From an uncultured Prochlorococcus sp. (GTDB lineage Bacteria > Cyanobacteriota > Cyanobacteriia > PCC-6307 > Cyanobiaceae), in NCBI GenBank assembly GCA_902596585.1, contig CACJUL010000005.1, positions 1 through 64,000 of the forward strand: a stretch of 64,000 nt of DNA. The letters run 5' to 3'. The position numbers were made by a program, and so were the translations under genes. This document shows positions 63,438-64,000 of this stretch, piece by piece. The notes beneath the pieces are model-generated. The model was not told where the DNA came from, did not search any database, and worked only from the letters and a program-made list of their open reading frames with translations. Every line of letters begins with the position of its first letter. The stretch's first letter is position 1.

Positions 63438-63890
63438 TCAATAACTATATCTATCAATTGTTTCCTCAGGAAACTGCTCACTAGTTTCTTCTAATTCTTT
63501 TTCTAATCTTTTTCTTCTATCTGCTCTATTTTGTGCTTCTTTTTCTTTTTTTTCTTCTTCTTTTTCTAAATCTCGTATTAGCTTTCTATTTGGATGAAGT
63601 TTATCCAAGAATTCTACACAATAACTAAATTTTTCCCTTTCTCTTATTACTGTTTCAGTAATTTGTGCCGCTGCATTTTTAGGCGAAACTTTGAACAAAC
63701 CTCCCTTTTGTTTTTTTATATATGAATATGCTGCATCCCAGCTACTTTCGTGGTCATTCCCGCCATCTCTCATCGTACAAAATATTTCGGCTCCAAATGT
63801 ACTTGCATTTACTTTTGAAGTGGTAAATGTCAAAGGGGTACATATTCCCAAAGTAAAAAGTATTAGTTTTTTTCTCGTGAATCTTTGCAT
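63438..63890 (-). CDS. Secreted protein of unknown function with charged C-terminal segment
   Basis: MQRFTRKKLILFTLGICTPLTFTTSKVNA signal-like leader; GAEIFCTMRDGGNDHESSWDAAYSYIKKQ; EEEKKEKEAQNRADRRKRLEKELEE. Confidence 0.65.
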   Translation of the reverse strand: MQRFTRKKLILFTLGICTPLTFTTSKVNASTFGAEIFCTMRDGGNDHESSWDAAYSYIKKQKGGLFKVSPKNAAAQITETVIREREKFSYCVEFLDKLHPNRKLIRDLEKEEEKKEKEAQNRADRRKRLEKELEETSEQFPEETIDRYSY

Positions 63891-64000
63891 TAAACTTTTT
63901 CCTTTAAGTAAAAAATATCTTTTATTTGAGATTATGTCTATATTCATTTAAGATTTAATTACTCCAAATAAATTTAAGCATTTCACAATTAAAGGAAGAA

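Overview
The window is AT-rich, gene-dense core chromosome. Protein content and gene order (dnaN - PRC-barrel ORF - purL - purF - gyrA/parC-like - TPR - queG - DUF502 - nusB - ftsY - PP2C - argH - RRM - dus ...) look like a high-light-type Prochlorococcus; this is from recall, no database was searched. About 60 protein-coding genes are recognisable, nearly all housekeeping: folate/PABA, cobalamin/siroheme, polyphosphate, sigma factor, aconitase, DnaK/GrpE/DnaJ, purine synthesis, cell wall, UvrA/RecN, Gap, Efp, AccB. I saw no CRISPR array, transposase, prophage, toxin-antitoxin module, rRNA, or convincing tRNA/ncRNA. The strongest non-coding signal is the thrC-dnaN intergenic region. It has two abutting DnaA-box-like 9-mers, then four perfect CTA triplets (3'-GAT-5' on the complementary strand, a DnaA-trio-like array), then an AT-rich inverted repeat. 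This is the layout expected of a chromosome origin unwinding region. Second, all 12 convergent gene junctions overlap, abut, or are separated by at most 10 nt. Other leads are modest: a duplicated peptide in a sigma-factor N-terminus, a topoisomerase A subunit without a GyrA box, a twin-arginine-like leader on MsrB, and a few small orphan proteins. I found no clear exotic defence or mobile system.
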